Source of the DNA: Luscinia megarhynchos
Lineage: Eukaryota; Chordata; Aves; Passeriformes; Turdidae
Length of the DNA: 64,000 bases
NCBI GenBank assembly: GCA_034336665.1
Contig: CM067569.1
Location: 9,013,320-9,077,319 of the forward strand
Direction of reading: 5' to 3'
Shown here: positions 24,121 through 36,400 of the stretch, one piece after another
Layout: the number at the start of each line of letters is the position of its first letter
Numbering within the stretch: position 1 is the first letter of the stretch
Notes under the pieces: model-generated
What the model saw: the letters and a program-made list of their open reading frames with translations, nothing else
Database searches by the model: none
What the model was told of the DNA's origin: nothing
Made by a program: the position numbers and the translations under genes

Positions 24121-24972
24121 TCTAACACAACAGTGTACCTTGGATAGGCTGAAGAAACATTAATTAGCTTATCCTTTTAATGTTTCTCATTTTTTTCCAC
24201 AAACTGAACCTCTCAAAATCTAAATGCTATAAAAAGAAATGCATTGCAAATGTTGGAGGATGAAAGCACCAAAGTTTAAAAAAAAAAATAAAGACAATGC
24301 TGAGGGAAGTTATTGTTCAAGGTTTCTACCAATACTACAAAAACCCCTTTTAAAAGGAAGAAAAATGAGTACCAAATTGCTAATGAAGCTTCACTTTCCC
24401 TTGAAAATGCAATATAACTCTAAAGAGGTGCAATCTGGAGAGGAAAAACTCCTTTCAAGACAATGTTATTTATTCATTGCTAAGTTTCAACTAGAAAACC
24501 ACGTGATGTGCAGTGCACAACAGTTTTGTCATGAGAGTGGTTTTGCTTGCAGAGAAGGATGTTTCTTCTACCAGGACTCTGGAGATCTGAAGCAGCTACT
24601 TGGAGGTGGAGGGACAAGAGACAGAGGGAAGGGACAGTCTGCAGCTTATTGGGCTGGCTGCAGCTCAAGTTCCAGCTCTACCCCAGAATTTCATTCTCTG
24701 GAGGGATCTCTAGCAAATGCTCACTTGGTTGTATTTTTGGTTGGTGATGAACTTGATTGTGCATTTTTTTACATTTTGAATCTTGGTTTTCTACATCGTG
24801 ATATTTATACCCATCAATTAGAATCAATTAGAATGTTCATTTGAAATATACATCAATTTGAAAATGGGGACTTAAAGGACAAAACATCAAGATAAACATC
24901 TTGGTGCTCCTTACCCAGCACACTTCTTACAGTCTTCCTCTACTTACAGTTTCCCATTTCCAGCCATTTTCC

Positions 24973-24992
24973 TTTTTTTTTTTTTTTTTTTT
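24973..24992. repeat. T20 homopolymer
   Basis: An uninterrupted run of twenty T. No retroposon body adjoins it on the upstream side, so it does not look like the tail of a recognisable element. Confidence 0.95.
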
Positions 24993-25258
24993 ACCCTGCA
25001 GGACCAATGCAGCCATGGATTCTGCTGCTTTTTCACACACATGAGCTAAGTGCTAGTTATTTCCATCTGCAATGTTGCTTTTGATTACACACAGAGTAAT
25101 GCTGAGAAAACCACTGCCTCACTAAACCCACAGCAAAGGTTCAGAGGGAGTAATGAAAAATACCTGATGGCCTTGCAATGCAGTGTTATCAGGAGGTATA
25201 CAAAAGGGAAAGAATCCAGACTAATTTTAAAATCCTGGTTGAATTTGCAGGGCTATCT

Positions 25259-25280
25259 GTATATATATGCATATATATAC
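25259..25280. repeat. Perfect 22-bp AT palindrome
   Basis: GTATATATAT-GCATATATATAC reads the same on both strands, centred on TGCA. It is probably a derived TA microsatellite. Confidence 0.85.
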
Positions 25281-26640
25281 ATAAAATTATAAAGTCTCTG
25301 CTCTTGTAAAACAAAGACATTTCTTCTGGAAAATGCTGAGATGGAAAAACAGACTATCCCATAATATAATTTTTACAGCACTGCTCAGAGCAGACTCGTA
25401 TTTTAAGGATCAAGTTGAGCTCTTCAGGTGGTTTCAGAGGTTGACTTGCATGGGACCTTCATTGCATACAGACACAATTTGTTTCTAAGGCATCCCTGCT
25501 AAGAAAAATTGTTGAAAAACCTGATTTTTCATTAAGTGCCTAAGATGACAAGAGTGATTTCTTCTGATAGAACAACCCAGCAACACTTATCAACAGTTTT
25601 GGCACCTGTACATTATACTACCCCTGTATGATATGATTTAGGGCAGACCTGGAGATTTCTAAAAACAAACTGCTCCAGAGTAGAGCAGTTTGGGAGCAGT
25701 TTGGATGCTCCCAAAGCAGCAGCCTGGAGGGCTCCAAGTGCCATCCCAGCTACTGGAAATGGTCTTTGGGTCCCAAGGATTTGGGTCAGGGTTACCAGAG
25801 GCCACTGCTTGTCCCTGAGCTGCAGCTGCATGAGGTGCCATGGGGAGTGCTGGCAGCTGAACAGCCTCTGTGGGATGTCCCAGGCCTGGGTGACATCTCC
25901 CCTCTCTCCTGCTTGCCAGCATGCAGGACACCCTGCCAAAGGCACAGGGACATCATTAACAAATCTGTGGGACTTGTTGGCAGGCCACTGTTAGAGTTTA
26001 TTTGTGTGTTTTTCTTTGCTGTACCTTATTTCTTGATTGCTAGAAGACAAGCATAAGTAAAACATTATATTTTATTACAGTAAAGAGACAAATACCTGGA
26101 TTTCCATGCTCAAAGATCAAGAACATAGGGAGGCAAGGTCAGATTTGAGAAAGGACCCCAGACTGCTGGGTTCTGTATTTGAAATGGAAGTCATGCCACC
26201 TATGGGCAGGTACCATCCAGCCCAACATCCTCACTGATGTTACAGACCTCAACCCATGGCCATTTTCACATTTTACTGTTGTTTCGGATTCCAATACAAA
26301 AAAAAATTAAAAAAAAATCGATCTTTCTGAAATTTCTTCAAGCAATCTTTAATGTTGCAAGATAGGAATTTGAGAGAACAGAACTGTAGTACTCTCAGGC
26401 ACTAATGTACTCACGGTAAATCCTTGTGCCTGCTTCCCTGATTCTAAAATGAGTGTGAAGCAATCCACATTGGTCAAACACTGTGCAACATTAAAAGAAC
26501 AATTTTCCTATGGAAGGCATTTAAATGCTGCACTTAGCTTCTTATACATTCATTTCCATTACAGCTACTAGTTTGAATACCATTTTAATTGAAAAAAAAA
26601 AAAAACAAGATTAGAAATTTTTTTTAAAAATGAAATCTGA

Positions 26641-27420
26641 AGTGGCCCACTCTCCTCAACTACAGAACATTGTATTTAATCTAATAAGGCGTTTTTAGAT
26701 TGTTTGAGCCCCAAAATATAATTATCCCATTATCTACTGAATTGTTAAATCATTGCAGTATGACAATTTAATGCAAACACCCAGTTTACAAACATAACTT
26801 TGCTGGAAATTCTCAAGAAGTGTTAAACCGATGTCAGTGTCTCAGTAATTTCGCAGTTTAAAAACAGTTAGAAATGTAATGACTACACTGCACTTGATTA
26901 AAGCATTTACAGCTCTAATCAAAAACTGACAGCAAGATCAAAGATGTTAACTTAAATCTCTCTTCTAATTATGTTTAAAATGCCACACCTCAGGCCTGTC
27001 TCTCCTCCTCTTTTTCAAACCAAATTCTGCTTAAGAAAGATCTAACACTTCTTAACAGTTCATTATCCAATAAAACTATTCAAAGCTTAAAAGCAATCTA
27101 CACAATTAGTCAGGACCTCAGGGAGTCCACCGGTAGTCTTTATTACAGGGCTTCATATTAAAACACCTTAATTATATTTGTCAAATGGATTTCATTAAAA
27201 CCCATCGTCACTTTAATTTTCATATTTTGACAGTGCTGGCATAGCATTATTACCACCTGCCAAGCTACGAACTACAACAAAATTATCAAATTCCTTCAAA
27301 TACTAAGCAGTTTCTTTTTGCACCTGACCAATGATTTCCCTCTTTTTGGTGAATGCACCATAATTAAGAGGAATAATTAAAATTTCATATTCAAGCAGCA
27401 CACAGGCAAGCTAAACGTGC
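26641..27420. promoter_or_regulatory. TAAT-rich, repeat-free block, candidate developmental enhancer
   Basis: About 780 bp without recognisable repeats, with roughly 25 TAAT or ATTA cores by eye, several as TAATTA pairs (for example near 26,720, 27,171 and 27,361). At 26,936-26,943 there is GATCAAAG, an exact TCF/LEF-type site, next to GTTAAC. Such homeodomain-core clusters are typical of conserved non-coding elements near developmental genes, and TCF7L2 is the expected neighbour. Conservation is not testable here. Confidence 0.3.
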
Positions 27421-28574
27421 AGTGTATCTCTTGCAGGTGTGTAAATAAGAACCTATATGGATACCTGGTTGCCAGGAGCACATAATACAAAGGTAGGACA
27501 CATATACTGAAGTGCTTCTGAATAATAAAGCCAAGACATCAAACAGAATGCACTATTATTTAATCAAATGACAACCATGAGGATTTGAAAGCAGAGGACA
27601 TTTTAACTTCTGCTCATTATACTGTCATTTCAACACAAAAGATCTGGGGATTATGACCATATACTGTAACCATAGTTTTATTTTAGATTTAATCCATGGA
27701 GGTTCCACTTGACTTTAGACAATCACATTGAAATTTAATTAAAACAAAATTTTTCATCCTCTCTTCATACAGTTAAGTACTGTGACAGACAGGGCTTCTC
27801 ATATTTAGGATACATTTCCAATGCAGGATATACCAATTGTTGTTTGATTTTTTTCTTAATACTCAATGCCATAGCATTTAACGACTTCAGATAATTATCA
27901 ATAATATAAAAGCTAGGTACCAGCATTTGTCATGCAGTTGGGGCTGTTAACATCATCTGGGATACAGAAATAAATTATTTCCTCTTTTTTTAAATCTGAA
28001 ATACTGTACAGAAAACTGAATTATATCATTATTGTGCATATAATTACTGAGCTAAATTCAAGCCTGATTAACTCCATGTTCTTCAGTGAACATGTGTGTG
28101 AGATGACTTTGGCCCACAACAGATAAAACAATGGCATGCAGATTGCAACAGGGAAAAGAGCAGAGAATTTTCCTTTCTTCCATATAATCATAGCAAGAAA
28201 TAAGAAATTAAGAGGTTTCTGCCATATGTCTAACACACTTCACTGCTTTGTACAAAGGTCTCAAGAGTAATGATCTCCGTGTGTTATGAATATTTTAAGA
28301 CTTATTAAATGTTCTTGGATTATTGTGAGTAAAACTATGGGATTCTAAAGAACTGGTTTAAATGACAATCAAATATTATTCCTACTTAAGGTGAAATAAA
28401 AATTTTATAATTATTTAATGTATTATCAAGGAGGAGAACTTCAACCTCTTTCACACCATATCACAAGTTTTAGCAGAGGAATTGCTGAAGACGTGCTGGG
28501 GTTTATTTTATTTAATTTCTTTTATTTCTTTTCATTGCTTTAATTGCTTCTGAATTACAAAGAAATAAAGCAGA

Positions 28575-28705
28575 GTACTTACAAGCAAGGGACTATGAGC
28601 TGATCACAGATCTCTTATTTGATTTTTTGGCAAGTCACCTTATTTCTTTTATCCTATTTATTCTCTCTGTAAAACAGGGGTAAATAATGTTGCTACTAGA
28701 ATTCC
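28575..28705 (+). repeat. MIR-like SINE relic
   Basis: TTGGCAAGTCACCTTATTTC, then TTCTCTCTGTAAAACAGGGG, then TAAATAATGTTGCTACTAG, follow the order of the MIR 3' half (the 'GGCAAGTCACTTAACC' and 'CATCTGTAAAATGGGGATAATAAT' segments). This is among the clearer MIR matches in the window. Confidence 0.6.
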
Positions 28706-31512
28706 ACTGAAACAAGCAAATGCCTTTTGTTACTAGGACATCTTACAGCAAACAACCAGAATTTTCCGGTGTCTCCTGTTCAACTTCAAACTATCACGAC
28801 AGCCTTGGGGTTTCTCTTAGAAAGCCCCTAACCCAGAGACAACCCAGGAGAAAAGCAGTGTTTTGAAAACAATCCCAGCCCAAACCAGTGTGGGTTTGTT
28901 CTGCTGACCCGGGGGGAGCCAGCTCCTCCAGCCTAACCCAAGGATGGAGGGAGGGATAGGGAAGGTCCCAGATGGGGAGCTGGTGGATGAGGGGAGCTCA
29001 CACAACTGGTCAGGCTTTCCCTCTTGAAACCTCCTCCTCCCTCTGCACCCAGGCTGCTGCCCTCTCTGTGAGGGCTGTGCAAGGCTCTGGCTTTGGTTCC
29101 TTTCCTCCTCACAGATCTGCACTTGATTAACGGCTGGAAAATCTCATGCACCAACTCAGTTACTATTTAATAAGGGACAGATTTCCCTCCCTGCTACACT
29201 GCCATTCCCTCTCCCATCTCTCTCACTGCTTAGCCTTCAACTCAAATTCAACACAACACAGCAATTCCTTGTCCCCAACATGTCTCCATAGCATCTATTC
29301 TCATGACATGCAACATGACTGTCTTCCTTTCTACCCAGCCTCAACATCTTTTTTTACTCAGCTCTTTTTTTTCCATCATTGCATTTTGGACAAGCTCTCT
29401 GATTCTTTTTGAATGACATCAATGGGAAACAGACTGGTCCCAGCCATTCCCTTCCTAAAACCCTCTTCTCAGCTCTCACCCTTCATTTATATTATCACAT
29501 AATTTTGTTTTAGCCTTGACAAAAAAATCTATGCATCACCTACAGTAATCTAGAACATTGCTACCAACACTGTTTTTTAGTATCATACTGGTCCTTTTCT
29601 TTCATGCCACTGTCACTGAAACAATAGCTACATTCCTTCTGTAGCCAATCCCTCCATGGTCTGACTTCTCCCATTGTCTATCAGCATACTAATTCCTCTC
29701 TCAGCTCAGATATCATTCACCTGTAAATTTTCACTCAAATACTTCTGCACTTTTCTCCCATGCTGCCGTGACTGAAAGGAGCTGAGCATAAAGAACTCAT
29801 CACCTCATCCCACTCTTGCAATCTCTGGTCTGGCTTCACTTGTTCATTGATATATCAGGGATAAAAATTTCTTTGCAGTCCATGGAAATCTCAGGCACAA
29901 CCATGAACCTTTGTGTCAGCTGAATTTCTAAATGTCTCGTCCCAGATGGATAAGCAATAGCAGAAAATCTGGTGAGCCCATGAGAGTATCATCCACAGGG
30001 GAGGAGGAGGTACAGTAAGAAACAAGTTAGCACCACTTGTCTTCAGTGTTTCAGAGCAGGTGTGACACAGGGATTTACAACATACACTGCATTACTGTCA
30101 GGTTTTACCTTCCCAAAGCAAACACTATCCCCCACAAGCTATCAGCAAATAGAATGTAAATCTTGTTGTCATAAGTGAATAATTTATTAAATTGACACTA
30201 TTACTAATAATTACAGATGATGTGCCTGTTTTTCACTGCTGACAAACAGGAAGCCAGCCATGTTTCCCATTTCAGTGACGATACACAAGGAACAATTCAA
30301 AGTGATGCTCGTCCCTGGCTGGCACGTATTCTTTACCATTTGAAGTTTATTTGATACAAATGAGGGTCTACAGAACCCTGCTGACATGAAGTCACAAAGA
30401 GCATATACATTTATGAATACTGCATTTACTGCACTCTGTATGCGATGTTTGTAAGGTCTCAGGGCTGAAATCACAGCTCTGAATCTATCTTGAAAATATT
30501 AAAGATGCGTTGTGAGCTTTTGCTTTCTCTCCTCCTGCCCCCCAAACAAAACAAAACACCACCACAGCCTTCATGGCTTTAATTATTAAGCTTATATTTT
30601 CTGTTTTATCTTAAATCCCATAATGGAAGCAACCAGATTTTTTCCCCTGTCTCCTTGTTTCTTTTTTTTTTTTTTTTCCAGTAATAGTATACACTCTTGA
30701 TGTAGGAAGGAAATGTGAAGACAGAACAATCCAGCTGGATTAGACATTTTTGAAACCTACTGCCAGCAGTGAGCTGTCAAAGCCAGCAATCAAATGTAAC
30801 CCTGGCGAAAAAGAACTGGGGACTGCTGTGAGGAGATTTACTTAGAAGAAACTCTCAAATAGTGCTTTTATGTCCTGATTCTCCTCCCCTGAACCAGTTT
30901 TATACCTGCTTGTTGTCTCCCCCACCTCCTTGAAGTTACACCTGGTTTACAGTCTGTGGTAAGAATACTTTTTCCATTCCAAAATTAACTATTGCATTTC
31001 TATGGCCTCAGTGCAGAACAAATACTTATTGTTCTCCTCTTAAATCTTAAATCTATGAAAATGTGGGCTAGGCATTAATACAGAGATCTCTATAATATGT
31101 CCAAGAATAAAAAGTCTTATCACCTTTTTTTTTCAGCTCAGAAGACGACAAAAGAGGGATGTAACCAGAAGTCAGAAGGAAGGGTAAGAATTCACTACTC
31201 TGACCTTACTCCCACTTTTCTACAAGACCATAATTATGCTTTATATTCCATCTTTTCACTGGTAAGCTGTTAATAAGCATAAGGGCACTTGGTAATAAGC
31301 ACCATTAAAATTAAAAGACACGAGAAGATATTTTGATATGGCAATGGAAAGGAAAGCAAGACAGAAGTTAAAGGACTGACTGGAATGTGAACACAATTTA
31401 GGGAGTGAATCTGGGATACTGAAGAACAGGGTCTCAGACAACCAGTGGGGATAAAGCAAAGACCAAGACTATGTTGACTAATTATTACAACAGCAAGATC
31501 CTTACATTATAC

Positions 31513-31533
31513 AAAAAAAAAAAAAAAAAAAAA
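31513..31533. repeat. A21 homopolymer
   Basis: Uninterrupted run of A followed by CAACAAACC. No retroposed gene body is recognisable to its left. Confidence 0.95.
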
Positions 31534-33431
31534 CAACAAACCTTTCTGGATTAAAAGAGGAACAACTACAGAACAGGAGGGTAACATCTGAATTTTGGCC
31601 ATATCTCGGCTACCAACATGCCTGAGCCTCTCCACTATTAAATGAAAGTAATGCTACTTCATTATTTTCTAGCAATGGGATGAAGATTTATTGATTAATA
31701 CTAATTTTTAAGCTTTTAAGAATCCTCTGATTCATGCAGAATCTGAATTTTAATGCAACAAACAATGAAAAAATAGAATTACGAGACTATTCAATTTGTG
31801 TGATATGTGTATTCTTTCTGTTGGACAAAAAATCACCTTTAAGATTGGAACATGAGGAGCTACATCTACAGAAGCCACTGTAGATCCACATACTGGAAAA
31901 ACTTACAAAGAGTCAGTTGAATAATTTAGTTTCACAATTTGTGATTTGAAAACTCAATACCACCTTAAATTTTAACCAGAAGAGAGAATTTATAGAATCC
32001 CTCTTTTAAATTGGTCAGCCATTACAGTTAACAACCTTCCCACACCGTAGAAATAAATAAAGAATGTTGTATCCATTCTAATTTAAAAACTCTTATCATC
32101 ATTAAAAACACAGTTGATTTAGTCAGAAGTTCCATCTATTATGTGCTGTAATGATTTAATAGTGCCAATTAGATCTACAGTATTCCTAGAAATGGAGGAG
32201 TTGCAGCTGGAGCTCTGCAGACCAGTCAACCAATTTTCAAAGGATATTCAAAGGTCTGCACTACTCTATTCTAGGTAGAAGATTAAATTGTAAAGGAAAA
32301 AAGCAGGATTTCAAAACAAGTATTCCAATATGACAAATAACTCTTCTCCCTGGGCTTTGCTTTTGTAGAAAAGAGAAATATTTCACCCTCCTGTTCCATA
32401 AGTAGCTGGAAATGCTCTGCATATTTTAATAATGACATCAAAAATAACTTGCTAATTCAAGATACTTTAGCCAGCCATGTGTCCTAGTGAGAGACAATGC
32501 ACAAGCCCTTTAAAGTATCTACAATACAGAATATGCTCCTTGATAATGTCATTAAGCCATGATGACATGCAGCAAGCAATTGCTGGCAAAGGTCAATAAC
32601 CTGATCCATTTATACAACGAATGCCTGTTAAAACAGTGTTTAAAGAACAATCGAATGATTGATGACCATAAGCTCTGTGTTGGCCATGGTGGGCTGGGTG
32701 CACCCACGGCGTGTTCTGCAAGCACTCCACGTACCTCTGCTGCTGGGGAAACTCTCCTCTGCCAGAAAACAAACCAAAATGTTTACAGACAAAAATGCTG
32801 ACAACAGTAATTGAGGAAATAGAGGTCTGAAGATGCATTTGTGAGCACTGAGCACTAAAAATGTGATGCTGATCTAGCTGAGTACAGCTCAGCTTGAAAA
32901 TAAGGTGCTCTGGGCAAAACAGACTGCAAGCACCCTCTAAGCTTCATGTCACAGCCTGGGTAAAACATAGAAGTGACCATTCTATAGATCTCTATCATTG
33001 AGTTATAAAAGTTTAATTTTTAATTTAAACTGATGCATTAAAATGAAGCTTGATTTCATGCACATTTCATTTTTGCCAGCTCAAAAGCCATTGTTAAAAT
33101 TCACAGGTCGAATTTGCTGTGTTATTTTAAAAAAGGGGAGAAGGATAATTTCCAAAATATTTTTGTTTTTTTAATCTGTCAACAACCATCATTCTGTCAA
33201 CAGACTGCTGCACACTTCTTAGAATTTAATACCCTTTTCTAAACAGTAATTAACCTAACAGCTTCTTACAAGTCATTTCTCTGTCTCACCAGAAAAGCGT
33301 GGTGACCTGAGTGTTCTGTAGGACAGGAATGCTTCCTAAAATTGTCATATGGTCCCCACACAGAATTAATTCTGCCATTCTAAAGTGACCACATTTCACT
33401 TTTCACAAACAAGAACAATCTTGAAAGTCAT

Positions 33432-33451
33432 ATATGTATATATATACATAT
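33432..33451. repeat. Perfect 20-bp AT palindrome
   Basis: ATATGTATAT-ATATACATAT is self-complementary. A similar TATGTATATACATA word opens the window. It is probably simple-sequence in origin. Confidence 0.8.
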
Positions 33452-36400
33452 GATCATAGAAGTCATAAAATAAATATGACCCATCCAAAGCATTTGATAT
33501 TCTATAACTGTAATGGTTCTGGCTTTCATGAGATAAACACACTGGGACCACACTGTGCTGCTGAAGTGCACCCTTCAATTAAAGAGCATTTCTGCACACA
33601 AGCCAGTTCCTCATGGAGGTGTTGATTATAAGTGGTATTCATCAGAATCAATGGTATAAAAATAAGCTCCCTGCCATTTTGCTGCATCCATAAACAGGTG
33701 TGGCCTGAGCTTTATTAGGTGCCCAGACAAAACGACACGCAAGGACTGTATCTCAGCATGAGTCACAAAGCAAAATTACAGTTCTGTGCTGCACTTGTGA
33801 GACTTCTGAAAATAAGTTTCCCAAGCCAGGGGCAGCAGTCAGTGCTGCTGGTTAGTGCAGTCAGGAACTGGATCCACCCCTTCCCTGAAGAACTCCTGCA
33901 GCGTGGTACAACAGTCAGGCTCCTTCCATGGCTGTTCTTAGAGCTCCACCTTTCCTACAAGAGTGCAATTTCTGCATGGCACAGTGAGCAGTGTTATATT
34001 GGAATTACATTTAAAAGCATTCATATGAAGAGTCATCACTTCTTCCCCAGTAATCTCCCTCCAGCCACAAAAACAGTTGAAATAGAGCAGAAAACAGTTA
34101 AAGCAATAGTGAGTTATACATTGATGACTTTTCCATCTTGCCCTCAGCCCAGATGGAAGTGCAGTCAGCTCCTTAACACACGTGCCAAACAACTGATAAG
34201 GAGGGATGCCAAGTACTCCAAACTTCTTTAAATTTTGGAAGCTAGCACCAACTGACCTACTAAAGGATCTATCCTGTTTCCATCCTCTTTGGCTCTAGAC
34301 TTGAAGCCTCCTCTGCCTACATTCTTTTAACCACATAAACCAGGATGCATTTTTCCCCACAAGGCTTTACAGCACATCACAATTTTCACTCTGAATGTCC
34401 AAAGATCTTTCAGCAAGCCAGTGTTTCTCATGTCCCTCCATCAGAAATTAAATTTTCATCTTCCTTCTTACTCTGTGAAAGAAATCAACCTATTTCCCAT
34501 TTTCCATGACACAATCCCATTTCTTCTCTTCTGCTATTATCCTCCTGCCAGGTTTTTCCCACCAGCTCCTCTTGTGTCCTCCTCTATCTTGCCAACTATC
34601 AGATGAATGCAACACTGGAGCCTGATGATTTCATTATGAACTGACAAAGTCAAAGACTTGTCATTTACAGATCAGGGATGGAGATGTGGGAATGTTATGG
34701 TTCTTCCAAAAGTCAGAATAAATTAGTGAGACAAAGCTGTATCTCCTGACTTCCAGTTTCTTAGGATAGAACACTGTAAAATTTAGCTTGTAATTTTTCC
34801 ATGTTCAACAGGGGGAAAAAAGGCATCATTCTCAGGTGCTAGGAACCTTCCACTCCACATTCTCACATGTTCATCTAAGATGTTGAAAGAAGTGGGTTTT
34901 TCTTTTTCTAGTGTTCCTGATACAGAAGTCAGTACCTTTGAATTTGGCCTCCTTGGCCAGGGGAGCAAGCCCAGCTGGGGACCCAGAGCTGCAGGGGTAG
35001 GAGCTTAGTACAGAGCACAGACCAAGAACAGCTCAGAGACTTGCAGGGAAGGCAACCATTCTAGGGGAGGATGTGTTTAGATGATTCTTAACTTCTCTCT
35101 ACATTAAAGAGCGCTACATTTTGTTGGGTTTGATTTTTCCCCCCACTCTTTTTGGCCTAGGGAAAAATCCACCTTCACTTTATTAATAGTGAATTCAAAT
35201 GGTTTTTCTGCTGCAATTTAACAACTTTTTTTTTTTTTCCTCCCCTGCACAGAGACAAGATAGTCTTCTCTCTTGAACCCTTCAACATATTTGTTCTGCA
35301 TTATTTTTTCATTCACAGTTATCCCGGAGGCTCTCAATGTTTAACTAGCTCCCTCCTCCCCATGTAAAGCTGTGCACTAATATCGATCAACTTAGGCTGG
35401 GAGTTACTATAAGGCATTTTTCAATAATCAGCCAAGCTGTTCAGAGAGTATCTTGGATATAACCCTTAGGTAAACAGCACAATACACAAGGAACTTTCAC
35501 TCGGCAAGCACATCTTTCCAGTCTCGAGGCTGGCTGCCAGTGCTTCACCAGACAAAGAACTCGATTCTGACTTTCTACTCTGCAGGTCAGAGACAAAGTT
35601 ATATTAGCTGAGGATGTCTTTATCCATATGCACAGCATTTAAGTTCCTTAGTACACTTGTATATTTAAAGATCTCAAAGTCATATGCCCTTCAAATAAGG
35701 GGTCAGGAAGTAAACAAGCTTTTAATGAGTGTCAATTTACTTTTTAATACAAAAAACAACAACCCACAAGTGAAATCCCATTCATCTAGGAAGACAAAGG
35801 TGTGGCTGTGTAAGAATTTTGGGTATTAATTAGGTGAAACATTTTTATCAGTGAATTAGAGTCAATAGGAACCCTTACCTAGCTGAGGGGAGAGAAAGAA
35901 GAAAATAATTTTAAGCTAAACAATTAAAAATAAATCATAGGAAAAGGATGATACATATAAACAATGTGTCAAGTAGTATCTACACTTACAAAGAGATGAG
36001 TAAGCTACTCTGAACTGTTAGGTTTTCATTTAATTCATCCCTGATATAAAATGCCAGGTTTGTTCTATTTTTACATTACCTCATTAATCAAAAATAGGAG
36101 AGAAATGTGATTGGCATGAAAGACTTAAAAATCATTCATACTTTATGCCTTAAATAGCTACATTCATTGGTTACTTCCCACACTACTTAATTCTGAAATG
36201 AAAAACATGGGGTGTTTTAATTTCCTCTTCTTAACTGTAAAGCATCAGATTAAGCTACATTGTTTTTTTAGGTCTGAGAGATCCTTAAAAGACAAGCCTG
36301 TGTAAACTAAAATGGCAAAAAAAGTCTGATGTAAAAATAGTCCTAGGTCGTTGCTTTGCACGCTAAAACCAGTGATGTTCACACCCACCAGTGGGCGAAA

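Larger units (their letters stand above)
24121..26640. other. Intronic DNA with the longest chance frame
   Basis: Mostly AT-rich unique DNA with a T20 run at 24.97 kb, an AT palindrome at 25.26 kb and a GC-richer patch at about 25.64-25.99 kb. A 201-codon frame (24,239-24,844, plus) is open but matches no family I know, begins with a Lys-rich stretch from A-rich DNA and ends in low-complexity Ser. I regard it as chance. Confidence 0.5.

Noticed and set aside
25613..26056. Four overlapping frames of 90-110 codons on both strands
   Set aside because: Simultaneous open frames on both strands reflect GC-rich, stop-poor composition; none resembles a known protein or carries VTI1A splice boundaries.
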